From Herpetosiphonaceae bacterium (GTDB taxonomy: Bacteria; Chloroflexota; Chloroflexia; Chloroflexales; Herpetosiphonaceae), in contig JABXJS010000057.1 of assembly GCA_013538855.1 (NCBI GenBank), positions 1 through 47,571 of the forward strand: DNA of 47,571 nt, given 5' to 3'. Shown here in pieces: positions 15,992-24,950 of this stretch (position 1 is the stretch's first letter; every line of letters begins with the position of its first letter). The notes below the pieces were generated by a model. That model searched no databases and was not told where the DNA came from. It saw nothing but the letters and a program-made list of their open reading frames with translations. The translations under genes and the position numbers were made by a program.

Positions 15992-16031
15992 CACGACAGC
16001 GGCACAGATGAACATCTGTACCGCTGTCGTG
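15992..16031 (-). terminator. Long hairpin terminator after ftsH
   Basis: Arms 15992-16010 and 16013-16031 pair over 19 bp with one mismatch and a 2-nt loop, 15 nt beyond the ftsH stop. On the minus strand the stem is followed by TTTAAA, a weak T tract. The stem is unusually long for a simple terminator. Confidence 0.7.
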
Positions 16032-16046
16032 CTGTGGATCGCAATC

Positions 16047-17996
16047 CTACGCAGTTTTTGGTGGCATTTGCGCGTGATACGCGCCATTGTTTGAAACGTA
16101 TGACTGCACCTGATCGAGCAAGCCCTTGAGTGGCTGGCCGTCGAGCGTCTCGTGCTCGATGAGTGCCTCAGCCATCAGGTTGAGCACGTCGCGATTGCGC
16201 TCGAGGATGGCGTGGGCGCGCTCGTAGCCTTCATCGACCAAGCGACGCACCTCGGTGTCGATCTTGCGCGCGGTCTCATCGGAGTAGTTGCGCTGCTCGC
16301 TGATCTCGCGGCCCAAGAAGATAAGCTCTTCTTTTTCACCGAAGGCGATTGGCCCAAGCTCCTGGCTCATACCGTAGCGGGTGACCATAGCGCGTGCCAT
16401 GCGTGTGACCTGCTGGATATCGCCAGAGGCACCGGTGGTGAAGTCGCCCAGGGTAATTTCTTCGGCGACGCGGCCGCCGAGGGCGACGGTGATATCGGCC
16501 TCGAACTGCGAAACACTCTTGTAGTTCTGATCTTCCTCGGGGATCATCAGCGTGTAGCCGCCGGCAATACCACGTGGGATGATCGTGACCTTGTGCACAG
16601 GATTCGCGCTAGGCATGGCCTTGGCGACGATCGCGTGGCCCGCCTCGTGATAGGCCGTCAGCTCTTTTTCCTTCGGCGTCATCATGCGCGAGCGGCGCTC
16701 TGGCCCACCAAGCATAATGCGCTCGGTGGCATCCTGCATCTCCTGCATGCCGATGCGCTTCTTGGAGCGGCGTGCGGCCAAGATGGCGGCCTCGTTAACG
16801 ATATTGGCCAAGTCGGCACCGGATGAGCCAGGGGTGAGCTTGGCGATCGCCTCAAGGTTTACATCCTCAGAGAGCGGCTTGCCCTTGGTATGCACCTTGA
16901 GCACCTCGATACGCCCGCGCAGGTCGGGCGCATCGAGCACCACCTGGCGGTCGAAGCGGCCTGGGCGGACCAGCGCCGGATCGAGCACGTCGGGGCGGTT
17001 GGTAGCGGCGATCACAATCACGTTGGTGTTGGTGTCGAAGCCATCCATCTCGACGAGGATCTGGTTCAGCGTCTGCTCGCGCTCATCGTGGGAGCCGCCG
17101 AGGCCAGCGCCACGCTGACGACCAACAGCATCGACCTCGTCGATGAACACAATACACGGGGCGTTGCGCTTGGCCTGATCGAACAGATCGCGTACGCGGC
17201 TGGCACCCACGCCAACGAACATCTCGACAAACTCGGAGCCGCTGATCGAGAAGAATGGCACTCCAGCCTCGCCGGCGACGGCGCGGCTAAGCAGTGTCTT
17301 ACCAGTACCGGGAGGGCCAACCATCAGCACGCCACGCGGGATGCGCGCGCCGAGCTGGGCAAACTTCTCGGGAAACTTCAAGAACTCGACAACCTCAGTA
17401 AGATCTTGCTTCGCCTCCTCCTGGCCTGCGACATCGGCGAATGTTACCGTTGGCTTGTCGCCAGTGAACATGCGCGCCTTGCTCTTGCCAAAGGACATCG
17501 CCTGATTGTTGGAGCCTTGCGCTTGGCGCATGAAGAAGATAAAGAACCCGATCATAATCAGCGCCGGCACCAGGAACGTCAGCATAGTGGCGAGAATGCC
17601 GCCAAGAGCTGGCGCTGGCTTGTTATCGACCTTGACGCTCTGCGCATTTTCGAGCGCAGTACGGGCAGCCGACGGATCGTTGGGATTCTGAAGTTGTAGG
17701 ATCTGACTACGAGTTTCAGCTGCGCGATTCAGATCCTCTTGGAAACTATCGCTGGAGCTGTTTTTGCGCACGGTGAGCGTCTTGCCATCTTTGGTGGTTA
17801 CTTGGATCTCGGTGTCGCCAGTGGTTTGGACCACTTTGGTGACCTGGCCGTCCAGGGCCATGCTGATGACATCGCTGTACGTCTTCTCGCCACTGCTCCC
17901 ATTTCCATTGCTGAAATAGTTGTAAAACAGGGTGAGGGCGGCGACGAGGATGATCAAATAGACAAAGCTGTTTCGCAGCAAACGATTTTCGCCCAT
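16047..17996 (-). CDS. ftsH: ATP-dependent zinc metalloprotease FtsH
   Basis: This 649-residue membrane-anchored AAA+ protease performs quality control of membrane and cytosolic proteins. The N-terminus has one transmembrane helix (about 9-26), a periplasmic-side domain, and a second helix near 135-156. The AAA module carries GPPGTGKT (Walker A), VFIDEVDAV (Walker B), the pore motif region [13 protein letters not shown] and the second region of homology with RPGRFDRQ. The protease zinc site is HEAGH, with a later acidic ligand in the [10 protein letters not shown] region. Length matches bacterial FtsH. A ribosome binding site TTAGGAG is upstream. The order tilS-hpt-ftsH is a common bacterial arrangement and supports all three calls. 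Confidence 0.98.
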   Translation of the reverse strand: MGENRLLRNSFVYLIILVAALTLFYNYFSNGNGSSGEKTYSDVISMALDGQVTKVVQTTGDTEIQVTTKDGKTLTVRKNSSSDSFQEDLNRAAETRSQILQLQNPNDPSAARTALENAQSVKVDNKPAPALGGILATMLTFLVPALIMIGFFIFFMRQAQGSNNQAMSFGKSKARMFTGDKPTVTFADVAGQEEAKQDLTEVVEFLKFPEKFAQLGARIPRGVLMVGPPGTGKTLLSRAVAGEAGVPFFSISGSEFVEMFVGVGASRVRDLFDQAKRNAPCIVFIDEVDAVGRQRGAGLGGSHDEREQTLNQILVEMDGFDTNTNVIVIAATNRPDVLDPALVRPGRFDRQVVLDAPDLRGRIEVLKVHTKGKPLSEDVNLEAIAKLTPGSSGADLANIVNEAAILAARRSKKRIGMQEMQDATERIMLGGPERRSRMMTPKEKELTAYHEAGHAIVAKAMPSANPVHKVTIIPRGIAGGYTLMIPEEDQNYKSVSQFEADITVALGGRVAEEITLGDFTTGASGDIQQVTRMARAMVTRYGMSQELGPIAFGEKEELIFLGREISEQRNYSDETARKIDTEVRRLVDEGYERAHAILERNRDVLNLMAEALIEHETLDGQPLKGLLDQVQSYVSNNGAYHAQMPPKTA

Positions 17997-18063
17997 CGCA
18001 GGTGTCTCCTAAGATGTTGCCGCCTGCACAAGAGCGTGCATGGCGGCTGTATTGGCTGTTAGC

Positions 18064-18092
18064 ATTATACCCCAGTGACCATGGGCGGGCAA
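18064..18092 (-). promoter_or_regulatory. Predicted promoter of ftsH
   Basis: In the 118-nt gap between hpt and ftsH, minus-strand TTGCCC (18092-18087), a 17-nt spacer and perfect TATAAT (18069-18064) lie 67 nt before the ftsH start. ftsH can therefore be transcribed independently of tilS-hpt. Confidence 0.6.
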
Positions 18093-18114
18093 GGAAACCC
18101 GTGTTAGTGATCTG

Positions 18115-18657
18115 TTAACCCGCGTAGACGCTTGATCTGAGCACGCCGATGTAGGGGAGGTTTCGATACCGTTCAGCATAGTCTAATCCGTAGCCAACAA
18201 CAAACTCATTCGGAATGTTGAAGCCGATATAGTTAATTGTAACATTAGTTTCGCGGCGTTCAGGTTTGTTGAGCAGGGCACATACATGCAGTGAGACTGG
18301 ATTGCGTCGTCGTAGTAAATCTAACACATATTGGAGCGTCAGACCACTATCGATAATGTCCTCGACCAAGATAACATGACGGCCTTCGATGTTGCTGTCA
18401 AGGTCCTTGATCAGGCGTACAATGCCGCTGCTGCTGGCCTCTGCGCCATACGATGAGACGGCGATGAAGTCGAACATCACCATATGGTCGATGGCGCGGG
18501 CAAGATCGGCCAGAAACATCACTGAGCCTTTGAGTATGCCAACCAATAAGATCGGCTGCTCGCTGGTTATGTCGGCGGTGATAGCGCTGCCAAGCTCGTG
18601 TACGCGCTGACTGAGGGCGTCGCTCGGGATCAAAATCCGCTCGATGTCAGGATGCAT
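18115..18657 (-). CDS. hpt: Hypoxanthine phosphoribosyltransferase
   Basis: This 180-residue purine salvage enzyme makes IMP or GMP from hypoxanthine or guanine and PRPP. The PRPP-binding loop VILVEDIIDSGLTL is intact, as are the GILKGSVMFLADL segment, the flexible loop FIAVSSYGAEASSSG and the C-terminal FVVGYGLDYAERYRNLPYIGVL motif. Its start overlaps the end of tilS by 11 nt, so the two genes are likely translationally coupled. Confidence 0.96.
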   Translation of the reverse strand: MHPDIERILIPSDALSQRVHELGSAITADITSEQPILLVGILKGSVMFLADLARAIDHMVMFDFIAVSSYGAEASSSGIVRLIKDLDSNIEGRHVILVEDIIDSGLTLQYVLDLLRRRNPVSLHVCALLNKPERRETNVTINYIGFNIPNEFVVGYGLDYAERYRNLPYIGVLRSSVYAG

Positions 18658-20104
18658 CGGTGGGTATCTCCTCCAAGGTTACAAGTAGGTAGTCGATGGT
18701 ATCGTTGTTAGGATGGACTCGCTCTGCAACAACAAGGCCAGGAATCCAGATCAGACCCTCCGCGTCGCTGAGCAGCGGCCACTGTGCCCGTAGCTCACGT
18801 GGCAGCCGCAGATCAACCATGATGTCCTGCACGCGCCGCGAGCCAGGCGCTCCCGCTGGGCGAATCCGATCACCTGGCTGCCGCTGGCGCAGATAGAGGC
18901 CGCCTTTGATTGCTGCGCCGTCGAGCAGTATTTGCCAGCGCGTCAGGTTGTCGCTCGGCCAGCCAGTGAGATGCTGGAATTGAATCTGCCAGCCGCCGCC
19001 TGGAAACGCGGTGGGCTGTTCGAGATCAACGAGCAGGTAGTCGATGTGCAGCTGTGGCTCGTTGGCGGTGGCCTGCGTTGTGGTAGCAATCGTGAAGGTC
19101 CATCCTTGGGGATGGCGGTTGAGAATAAGGTTATGCGGCAGCTGGTGCACGATTTGGCTGCTTGCCATCACGGTGAGGGTTCGATCAAGCTGCAGCGCAG
19201 AGAGCGGCTCGCGCTCTGGCCGCAGCAGGCTGACGGCGCGGCGCACAGCCAGGCGCTGCAGTGCTTCATGCAGCTCTGACCAAACAGCCTGCTCAAAGTG
19301 AATTGACCCCGACTCGAGCAGCGCTAAGCGTGGCCAGACCGCATCGAGCGCCTGCTGCATAAAGTCGGACTCTTGCGCGGCGATGCGCGCGGTCCGGCCA
19401 AGCGCCGCCACGATCTGCGGATTGAATGTTGTCAGCTGTGGCAAAAGCTGATGGCGAATTCGGCCGCGGCGATACTCAATGGAGTCGTTGGTTGGATCGC
19501 GGCGCGGGGCCAGCGCGTGGGTGGCACAGTACTCTTCGACCTCGGCGCGGGTGATGCGCAGCAGTGGGCGCACCAGCGCAGGCCCGGCAGCCTCGCTATG
19601 CCCGGCAGTGTGCTTCCACGCATCCCACGCGGTTCGTGGCAGCATGCCATTTAATCCACTTGGCCCTGCTCCACGTAGGAGGTGCAGCAGCACTGTTTCG
19701 GCTTGATCGTCGGCCTGGTGGCCCACCACAACCGCATCGGCGTGTTGGGCTAGCGCCACATCAGCGAGAAAGGCATAGCGGGCGGCACGGGCGGCAGCGG
19801 GCAGCCCAACGTTGTAGATGCGCGCCAGCTGGCCAACATCGCGTAGCTCGATGGTGGCCGATAACCCCCACGCTGCGGCTGTGACTGCGACAAAGCGCGC
19901 CTCGTTGGCTGACTCAGCGCCACGCAGCCCATGGTCGAGGTGGGCTACATGCAGCCGCCAGCCGTACTCTGGCTGAAGTGCATGGAGCCGGTGCAGCAGC
20001 GCAAGAGAGTCCGGGCCGCCGGAGACGGCGATAATGAGGCAGCGGGCAGTAGCGATGGCGCAGTCGTTTGTAATCGCCTCGTGGAGGTTCAGGAGTTCTG
20101 GCAT
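18647..20104 (-). CDS. tilS: tRNA(Ile)-lysidine synthase TilS
   Basis: TilS attaches lysine to C34 of the CAU-anticodon tRNA-Ile so that it reads AUA. The PP-loop ATP pyrophosphatase motif ISGGPDSLALLH lies near residues 25-36, followed by HLDHGLRG and VGHQADDQAET, both diagnostic. The N-terminal catalytic domain covers about 1-230, with linker and C-terminal tRNA-binding domains after it, ending in the RQRQPGDRIRPAG and VAERV motifs of the TilS C-domain. I place the start at the ATG at 20104 (MPELLNLHEA), which has GAGAAGG 7 nt upstream, giving 485 residues. A TTG 15 nt further up is less likely. It is the first gene of tilS-hpt. Confidence 0.95.
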   Translation of the reverse strand: MPELLNLHEAITNDCAIATARCLIIAVSGGPDSLALLHRLHALQPEYGWRLHVAHLDHGLRGAESANEARFVAVTAAAWGLSATIELRDVGQLARIYNVGLPAAARAARYAFLADVALAQHADAVVVGHQADDQAETVLLHLLRGAGPSGLNGMLPRTAWDAWKHTAGHSEAAGPALVRPLLRITRAEVEEYCATHALAPRRDPTNDSIEYRRGRIRHQLLPQLTTFNPQIVAALGRTARIAAQESDFMQQALDAVWPRLALLESGSIHFEQAVWSELHEALQRLAVRRAVSLLRPEREPLSALQLDRTLTVMASSQIVHQLPHNLILNRHPQGWTFTIATTTQATANEPQLHIDYLLVDLEQPTAFPGGGWQIQFQHLTGWPSDNLTRWQILLDGAAIKGGLYLRQRQPGDRIRPAGAPGSRRVQDIMVDLRLPRELRAQWPLLSDAEGLIWIPGLVVAERVHPNNDTIDYLLVTLEEIPTDAS

Positions 20105-20204
20105 GATGGGCCTTCTCAATATCTGTGGACGATCATGGCTTGTGCATCATAACATATCTCATTAACGGCTGATAGTGGTGAATCTGTCCTGTGGGAGCTG
20201 AGGA

Positions 20205-21233
20205 ATGCAGAAACTTGCAATTATTGGTGCCGGTGTGGCGGGCCTGATGGCGGCGCGCTTAATTGCCCAACAACGACCAGATGTCGCAATCACGGTGTTT
20301 GAGAAGAGCCGCGGGCTTGGCGGTCGGGCTGCAACACGGCGACATGATCGGTGGCGCTATGATCATGGTGCGCAGTATCTGCGTATGCCAGACCCCTGGC
20401 TCCAGACAACCTTGGCGAGCAGCGATTTGGTCGCGCTCCAGCCGTCGGTGTGGCTGGTCGATGGCGCTGGGCACTGCCATCCAAGCTCGCGCCCGACTCA
20501 GCCAGCCTGGGTCTACCAGCAGGGAATTGCGCAGATCGGCCGCCAGCTTATCGCTGCGCTGACGCTTGACCTGCGCTTGCAGGTGCGCGTTGCTGCGCTC
20601 CACGCCGAGGGTGCTGGTTGGCGCTTAATGGCGGAGACGGCTGCTGATCTGGGCTGGTTTGATGCGGTACTGCTGACGCCCCCAGCGCCGCAGCTGCGCG
20701 AGCTGCTGGCAGCCTCGGAGCTATCGGCGGCCGCCAAATCTGCCCTTGATGCCGCCTTGGCCCCAGCCACGTATGCGCCCTGCTTAGCTCTCATCGTTGG
20801 GTATGCGACAGATTTTACGCCGCCCTGGTATGCCCTGCTGAGCGAAGATCAGCAGCTGCCAGTGCGCTGGCTCGGCTGTGAGCATCTGAAGCCGCAGCGC
20901 GCGCCTGATCACAGCTCCCTGCTCGTGCTGCACTTCACCCCAGCGTGGAGTAAGGAACACTGGCAGTGGTCATCTGAGCGTGTGTATCAAGCTGTGCAGC
21001 CCTGGCTGGCGCAGGTTGCGGGCCGTGATTGGCCGACCCCGGTTTTGCTTGATCGCCAGGGCTGGCGCTATGCACTGCCCACTGGCTGTGCAGACGCAGA
21101 CGCGCTGCATAGCGCAGCCGCTGGTCTCTTTTGGGCTGGTGACTATCTGGCAGGTAAAGGTCGCGTGCATCTTGCCGCTGAGCAGGGGCGGCAGACTGCT
21201 GAGCGGATTATCGCCTGGCTGGCGCAACAGTAG
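20205..21233 (+). CDS. FAD-dependent oxidoreductase, renalase-like
   Basis: This 342-residue flavoprotein has the N-terminal Rossmann motif GAGVAGL at residues 8-14, then the second FAD motif EKSRGLGGRAATRR (about 34-47). HGAQYL near 56-61 is characteristic of the bacterial renalase group, whose studied members oxidise isomeric dihydronicotinamides. The C-terminal FAD motif GLFWAGDYLAGKGRVHLA contains the GD. No signal peptide is visible, so it is cytoplasmic. It is divergent from tilS (100-nt gap) and has GAGG before the ATG. It stands alone as a transcription unit. A phytoene-desaturase-like activity is less likely given the size. Confidence 0.8.
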   Translation: MQKLAIIGAGVAGLMAARLIAQQRPDVAITVFEKSRGLGGRAATRRHDRWRYDHGAQYLRMPDPWLQTTLASSDLVALQPSVWLVDGAGHCHPSSRPTQPAWVYQQGIAQIGRQLIAALTLDLRLQVRVAALHAEGAGWRLMAETAADLGWFDAVLLTPPAPQLRELLAASELSAAAKSALDAALAPATYAPCLALIVGYATDFTPPWYALLSEDQQLPVRWLGCEHLKPQRAPDHSSLLVLHFTPAWSKEHWQWSSERVYQAVQPWLAQVAGRDWPTPVLLDRQGWRYALPTGCADADALHSAAAGLFWAGDYLAGKGRVHLAAEQGRQTAERIIAWLAQQ

Positions 21234-21392
21234 CTAGGCTCGCATGAGCGAGTGGGCACAGGGTAGATGTTAATGCCACGCATGCTGGTTGCGATTAGGT
21301 TCTGGCGGGTGCTGCGGGCGTGGCTCGCTATGGACTTAAATGTCAGTAGTTTTAGGGCACTCATGCGCCTTTGGGAGGCTGATTCGGCGCAA

Positions 21393-21421
21393 TTGACAGG
21401 ATTTAAGTTGTTTGCTATACT
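21393..21421 (+). promoter_or_regulatory. Strong promoter of the tRNA-Ser pair
   Basis: Perfect TTGACA (21393-21398), a 17-nt spacer and TATACT (21416-21421) lie 15 nt before the first tRNA base. This is one of the strongest sigma-70-type promoters in the window. Confidence 0.85.
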
Positions 21422-21436
21422 TTCGACCACTGCGAC

Positions 21437-21526
21437 GGAGCAGTGGCCGAGTGGTTGAAGGCGATTGTCTTGAAAACAATTAGGGTGTAACAGCTCTCGT
21501 GGGTTCGAATCCCACCTGCTCCTCCA
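21437..21526 (+). tRNA. tRNA-Ser(TGA)
   Basis: The acceptor stem GGAGCAG (21437-21443) pairs with CTGCTCC (21516-21522). The anticodon loop CTTGAAA gives anticodon TGA. A long variable arm typical of serine tRNA follows, then the T arm GTGGGTTCGAATCCCAC. CCA is encoded (21524-21526). The discriminator position reads T. Confidence 0.96.
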
Positions 21527-21547
21527 CTTCTCCAACTTATGTGTCCT

Positions 21548-21637
21548 GGGTGGGTGCCTGAGAGGCCGAAAGGGACGGTTTGCTAAACCGTTGTAGGTTC
21601 ACCCCTACCGTGGGTTCGAATCCCACCCCACCCGCCA
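21548..21637 (+). tRNA. tRNA-Ser(GCT)
   Basis: The acceptor stem GGGTGGG (21548-21554) pairs with CCCACCC (21627-21633). The anticodon loop TTGCTAA gives anticodon GCT. A long variable arm (GTAGGTTCACCCCTAC), T arm GTGGGTTCGAATCCCAC and encoded CCA (21635-21637) complete the gene. It lies 21 nt after tRNA-Ser(TGA), with which it shares an identical T arm. Confidence 0.96.
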
Positions 21638-21642
21638 CACAA

Positions 21643-21677
21643 AGACCAGCGCACAGCAATGTGCACTGGTCTTTTTT
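21643..21677 (+). terminator. Rho-independent terminator of the tRNA-Ser pair
   Basis: AGACCAGCGCAC (21643-21654) and GTGCACTGGTCT (21661-21672) pair over 12 bp with one mismatch and a 6-nt loop. A run of six T follows. It begins 5 nt after the second tRNA. Confidence 0.9.
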
Positions 21678-21721
21678 GTTTGCTGCACCCGTAACGTTGC
21701 TGCCCAACACAACAAAGCGCG

Positions 21722-22084
21722 CTAGCTGTTTGCTGGCGGCGCTGTAGGCATGGTGCGGCGGCGCTTGCGCAGCAGGCTGTAGAGTGGCGCAACCACGGCG
21801 ACGATCAGCGTCACGACGAGCAGTGGCTTGAGCAGCTCGGCGAAGGCGAACCCATCTGGCCGATCACGGAAGCTACGCTCACGCTCCCCCGCTGGCAATG
21901 CGCGTGTGCCTGCTGCGTCCGGCTGCGCCGCTTGCGCTCCGTCAAGCGGCTGGAAGGCAGCGCGATCACGATCTGGGCCATGATCAAAGCCGGAGATCCA
22001 GCCAGCGTTGACTGCTGCAAATGTCAGCCCGCCGATAAGCAGCGCGGCGAGCAGAATAACGCTGGTACGGCCTAGGATCTTCAT
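21722..22084 (-). CDS. Small two-helix membrane protein of unknown function
   Basis: This 120-residue protein has an N-terminal hydrophobic helix (about 8-28, VILLAALLIGGLTFAAVNAG) that may be a signal anchor. A hydrophilic stretch rich in Asp, Arg and Pro follows, then a second hydrophobic helix (about 83-103, LLKPLLVVTLIVAVVAPLYS) and a very basic tail (LLRKRRRT). I recognise no family. Its start overlaps the DUF4405-like gene stop by 4 nt, so the two products probably act together at the membrane, perhaps as an accessory of a small cytochrome-like unit. Confidence 0.7.
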   Translation of the reverse strand: MKILGRTSVILLAALLIGGLTFAAVNAGWISGFDHGPDRDRAAFQPLDGAQAAQPDAAGTRALPAGERERSFRDRPDGFAFAELLKPLLVVTLIVAVVAPLYSLLRKRRRTMPTAPPANS

Positions 22085-22593
22085 TCGACACCTTCCTCAA
22101 CATCTGCCGCAGCTTGTAGTGCTGCTGGGCTACGGTGTCGCTTATGCCCCAGCCGCCCAACAGTGCGCACGATCCAGTGCCAGTGCAGCGCTATGTGCAG
22201 ACCGATCAACAGCATAAAGGCATTGGCCGAGAGATCGTGTAGCCCACGCCACGCACCGCCACGCTCAACCTGTATACCCAGCGCTGGCAGCGCTGCCTCA
22301 GAGATCAGCAGGCCGCTGAGAATGACGACCGTTAAGTCAATAAATAACAGGACATTTAGCAGGTGGTTGATGCGCGCCGAGACTGCCACATGGCCAAACA
22401 GTCGCCGTGTCACCTGCACAATCCACTGCCAGTGCAGCAGTAGATGGGCGATAATAGCTGCGCCAAAGGCAATGCTAAGCCACTCGTGGATGGCGATGCC
22501 GCTTGTGCGCGGAGCCATGGCGATGAGAAATGCGATAAAGATGCTAAGGTCGATGGCTAAGTTAATCCGGCTCGGTGTCCAAAATGTACGCAT
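22081..22593 (-). CDS. DUF4405-like four-helix membrane protein, cytochrome b-like
   Basis: This 170-residue integral membrane protein has four predicted helices (about 11-28, 38-58, 78-100, 123-145). Histidines are placed as in haem-binding four-helix proteins: IHEWLS and HLLLHWQW at helix 2, LHDLSAN before helix 4, and LHIALHWHWI within helix 4. This pattern matches DUF4405/flavinylation-associated cytochromes, which probably shuttle electrons across the membrane. No flavin transferase or FMN-binding partner is adjacent. The only companion is the overlapping small membrane protein downstream. Haem binding is inference from histidine placement. Confidence 0.75.
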   Translation of the reverse strand: MRTFWTPSRINLAIDLSIFIAFLIAMAPRTSGIAIHEWLSIAFGAAIIAHLLLHWQWIVQVTRRLFGHVAVSARINHLLNVLLFIDLTVVILSGLLISEAALPALGIQVERGGAWRGLHDLSANAFMLLIGLHIALHWHWIVRTVGRLGHKRHRSPAALQAAADVEEGVE

Positions 22594-22740
22594 ATGCCTA
22601 CCTCGTGGATCAAAATCCCTGTGAGATTGCAGCGGGCTGCTTTGTTTGCAGCATAGCAGTGAGATATGGAGAAGTGATGAAGATAGCGTATGCTGTCAGG
22701 GTATGTGACAGGGATTCCATGGGGGTATGCGCGCTGAAAA

Positions 22741-22769
22741 TTGACGTTGCTGAGGGGCTATGCTAGTAT
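22741..22769 (+). promoter_or_regulatory. Predicted promoter of the ArsR-PPK2 unit
   Basis: TTGACG (22741-22746), a 17-nt spacer and TAGTAT (22764-22769) lie 63 nt before the ArsR-type regulator start. The following 60-nt leader is A-rich and could hold the operator of the autoregulated gene, though I see no clear inverted repeat. Confidence 0.7.
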
Positions 22770-22832
22770 CCACAAACAAGCATAAAGCAAACCAGAAGAA
22801 AACAGAAGCCCCCCGCCAGCTAAGGAGCAATT

Positions 22833-23915
22833 ATGGCCGATTTGGTACGTGCACAACCCGCCTACAAAGTTGAGTTTTTGCCATCTCTAGGGCTTGATGT
22901 CCTATCAACGATGGGCCTGATCTGTGTTGTCCATGACTTTGAAGGATTAAACGAGTGGGTTGTTGAGGCTGCGGCTAGCCTGCCAATGCGTCTGCGCCAC
23001 GATATGTGTCTGTGTATGCGGGCGGGTTTGTACCCCTATATCGCTGTTGAAGCCTTGGCGAGCCGCCTAGCAGTGCGGCCTGACAGCGCCTTTCATGAAA
23101 GCATCGACGGCTTGCTGGAGGCGCTACAAAGTCTCTCCGCCGCAGACTGTCAGGCGATCCTCGAAACAATGCTGGAGCGGGCTGTCGAGCGCAGTGAGAT
23201 TGAGTTGACGAGCTCGGTCGCGGCTGTTATCGGCGATCAAGAGCGGCTGGAAGAGCTGCTGGAGCAGCTCGACATTCCGGTCAACACGGCCGAGCTGATG
23301 AATCTGCTGCAGGAGCCGCTTGAGTGGCGCAATCTGCTGGTATCAACTGTGCAGCGCTTCTGGGAGCGCGTGTACTCTGCTGAGTATGCGGCGCAGCAGT
23401 CGCTCCGCGAGCGCAATGTGATGTACCATCGTAGCCATGGCTATAGCGCGCATTTCCCTGATCTTTTTGCTGGCGTGACTGGGCGGCTGGTCCCCGACTT
23501 TTTGTATGATCGCTTGGCCGATATTACCCAAGTGCGCTTTGTGCCCTCGCAGTACATCGGCCCCTACCTCGCGTTTCTGATCAATGGCGCGCTGCTCACG
23601 GTGTTCTACAACAGCCGCGTCACACCGATGGAGGGCGATAAGCAGTCCGAGCGCGTGCAGAGCCTCTACCAGCCGCTAGCAGCGCTGGCCGATAAGACGC
23701 GACTACAGATTATGGCGCTGCTGCATGGACGTGAGCTGTATGCCCAAGAAATAGTCAACTTGCTTGATATTCACCAGTCGGCGGTCTCGCGTCATCTTAA
23801 GCTGATGGAGACAGCCCGTGTGCTAACTGTGCGCCGCGATAAAGGCTCGAAGTACTACTCAATCAATCGCCAGCAGATCGAGGAGATAAGCGCACGCCTG
23901 CGGGAACTTATCTAA
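22833..23915 (+). CDS. ArsR-family regulator with a large N-terminal domain (DUF5937-like)
   Basis: This 360-residue protein has a C-terminal ~85 residues that form a winged helix-turn-helix of the ArsR type: LAALADKTRLQIMALLHG, then the recognition helix in HQSAVSRHLKLMETARVLTVRRDKGSKYYS. The CxC metal site of classical ArsR sensors is absent. The first ~270 residues are helical and of unknown function, resembling the DUF5937 arrangement seen in ArsR proteins of Chloroflexota and Firmicutes. They probably sense a ligand other than a metal. The gene lies 28 nt upstream of ppk2 in the same direction, so it may control polyphosphate-dependent nucleotide metabolism. AAGGAG precedes the ATG. Confidence 0.82.
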   Translation: MADLVRAQPAYKVEFLPSLGLDVLSTMGLICVVHDFEGLNEWVVEAAASLPMRLRHDMCLCMRAGLYPYIAVEALASRLAVRPDSAFHESIDGLLEALQSLSAADCQAILETMLERAVERSEIELTSSVAAVIGDQERLEELLEQLDIPVNTAELMNLLQEPLEWRNLLVSTVQRFWERVYSAEYAAQQSLRERNVMYHRSHGYSAHFPDLFAGVTGRLVPDFLYDRLADITQVRFVPSQYIGPYLAFLINGALLTVFYNSRVTPMEGDKQSERVQSLYQPLAALADKTRLQIMALLHGRELYAQEIVNLLDIHQSAVSRHLKLMETARVLTVRRDKGSKYYSINRQQIEEISARLRELI

Positions 23916-23943
23916 GCTGATCAGCGTGGGTTAGGAGCATGCC

Positions 23944-24801
23944 ATGGCCATTCTCGATACCATCGATCTCGATCTCAGCCTGAGCAAAAGCTCATATCAC
24001 GAGCAGTTGAAGGATCTCCAGTTTCGTGTGCTGCGCCTTCAGCGCGCAGTGTTTCAGCTGGGCCATCGTGTCATCTGTGTGTTTGAGGGCTGGGATGCTA
24101 GCGGCAAGGGTGGGGCGATCAAGCGCCTGACCGAGGCGCTCGATCCCCGTGGTTTTATTGTGCACGCCGTCGGCGCGCCATCGGAGGAAGAGCGCGAGCA
24201 CAACTATCTGTGGCGCTTCTGGACGAACATGCCGCGCAATGGGCAGATGGTCATCTTCGACCGCTCCTGGTACGGACGTGTGCTGGTCGAGCGTGTCGAG
24301 GGCTTCGCCACCGATCAGGAGTGGCAGCAGGCCTATGAGGAGATCAACGCCTTTGAGCGTATTCTCAATAATGATCGCACGACGCTGCTGAAGTTTTTTG
24401 TCCATATCTCTAAGGATGAGCAGCTTGAGCGCTTCAAGGACCGCGAGAATGATCCCTATAAAACGTGGAAGCTCACCCCCGATGACTGGCGCAACCGCGA
24501 AAAGTGGGACGCCTACTATGCCGCTACCAATGATATGCTGGAGCGCACCTCGACGCCAAACGCGCCATGGCATGTGATCGCTGGCAACAATAAGCGCTGG
24601 GCGCGGGTGGCAGTTCTGCGCACAGTGGTCGAGGCGCTGGAGAACGATCTGCCCTTTACGATCGATAAGTACGGCCTGCTCAAGCTCGATGAGGATCGTG
24701 CAACAGCACGTGTCACCGCTGGACAGCTCGATCAAGCGGCTGTGAACGCTGTGCTCGACGAGCAAAAGAAAGTGCGCAAACTGCTGATGAAGCAGGGCTA
24801 A
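23944..24801 (+). CDS. ppk2: Polyphosphate kinase 2 family phosphotransferase
   Basis: PPK2 enzymes move phosphate between polyphosphate and nucleotides (AMP to ADP, or NDP to NTP). The 285-residue, single-domain protein has Walker A GWDASGKGG near residues 48-56 and the PPK2 second motif DRSWYGRVLVERVEG. A lid region FKDRENDPYKTWKL and the WHVIAGNNKRWAR strand near the C-terminus also fit. Length fits the one-domain class I/III group. Which nucleotide is used cannot be decided by eye. It is the second gene of the ArsR-PPK2 unit and has TAGGAG before the ATG. Confidence 0.94.
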   Translation: MAILDTIDLDLSLSKSSYHEQLKDLQFRVLRLQRAVFQLGHRVICVFEGWDASGKGGAIKRLTEALDPRGFIVHAVGAPSEEEREHNYLWRFWTNMPRNGQMVIFDRSWYGRVLVERVEGFATDQEWQQAYEEINAFERILNNDRTTLLKFFVHISKDEQLERFKDRENDPYKTWKLTPDDWRNREKWDAYYAATNDMLERTSTPNAPWHVIAGNNKRWARVAVLRTVVEALENDLPFTIDKYGLLKLDEDRATARVTAGQLDQAAVNAVLDEQKKVRKLLMKQG

Positions 24802-24950
24802 TTTTCTGCCTGGTGCTGTCGCAGGTACGTGCAGACACATGTGAGCCGATGCGCGCACGCTCGTAGATGGCTAATTTGACCTACTGCTTGTGCAGCCTGA
24901 CGCATAGCGTTGGGCTGCCGTTATTATGGGTTTTATCCAAGGAGGATATA

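Noticed and set aside
24867-24950. N-terminal extension of the YtkA-like lipoprotein
   Set aside because: It would place 28 residues in front of a perfect lipoprotein signal peptide and overlap its AAGGAGG ribosome binding site.
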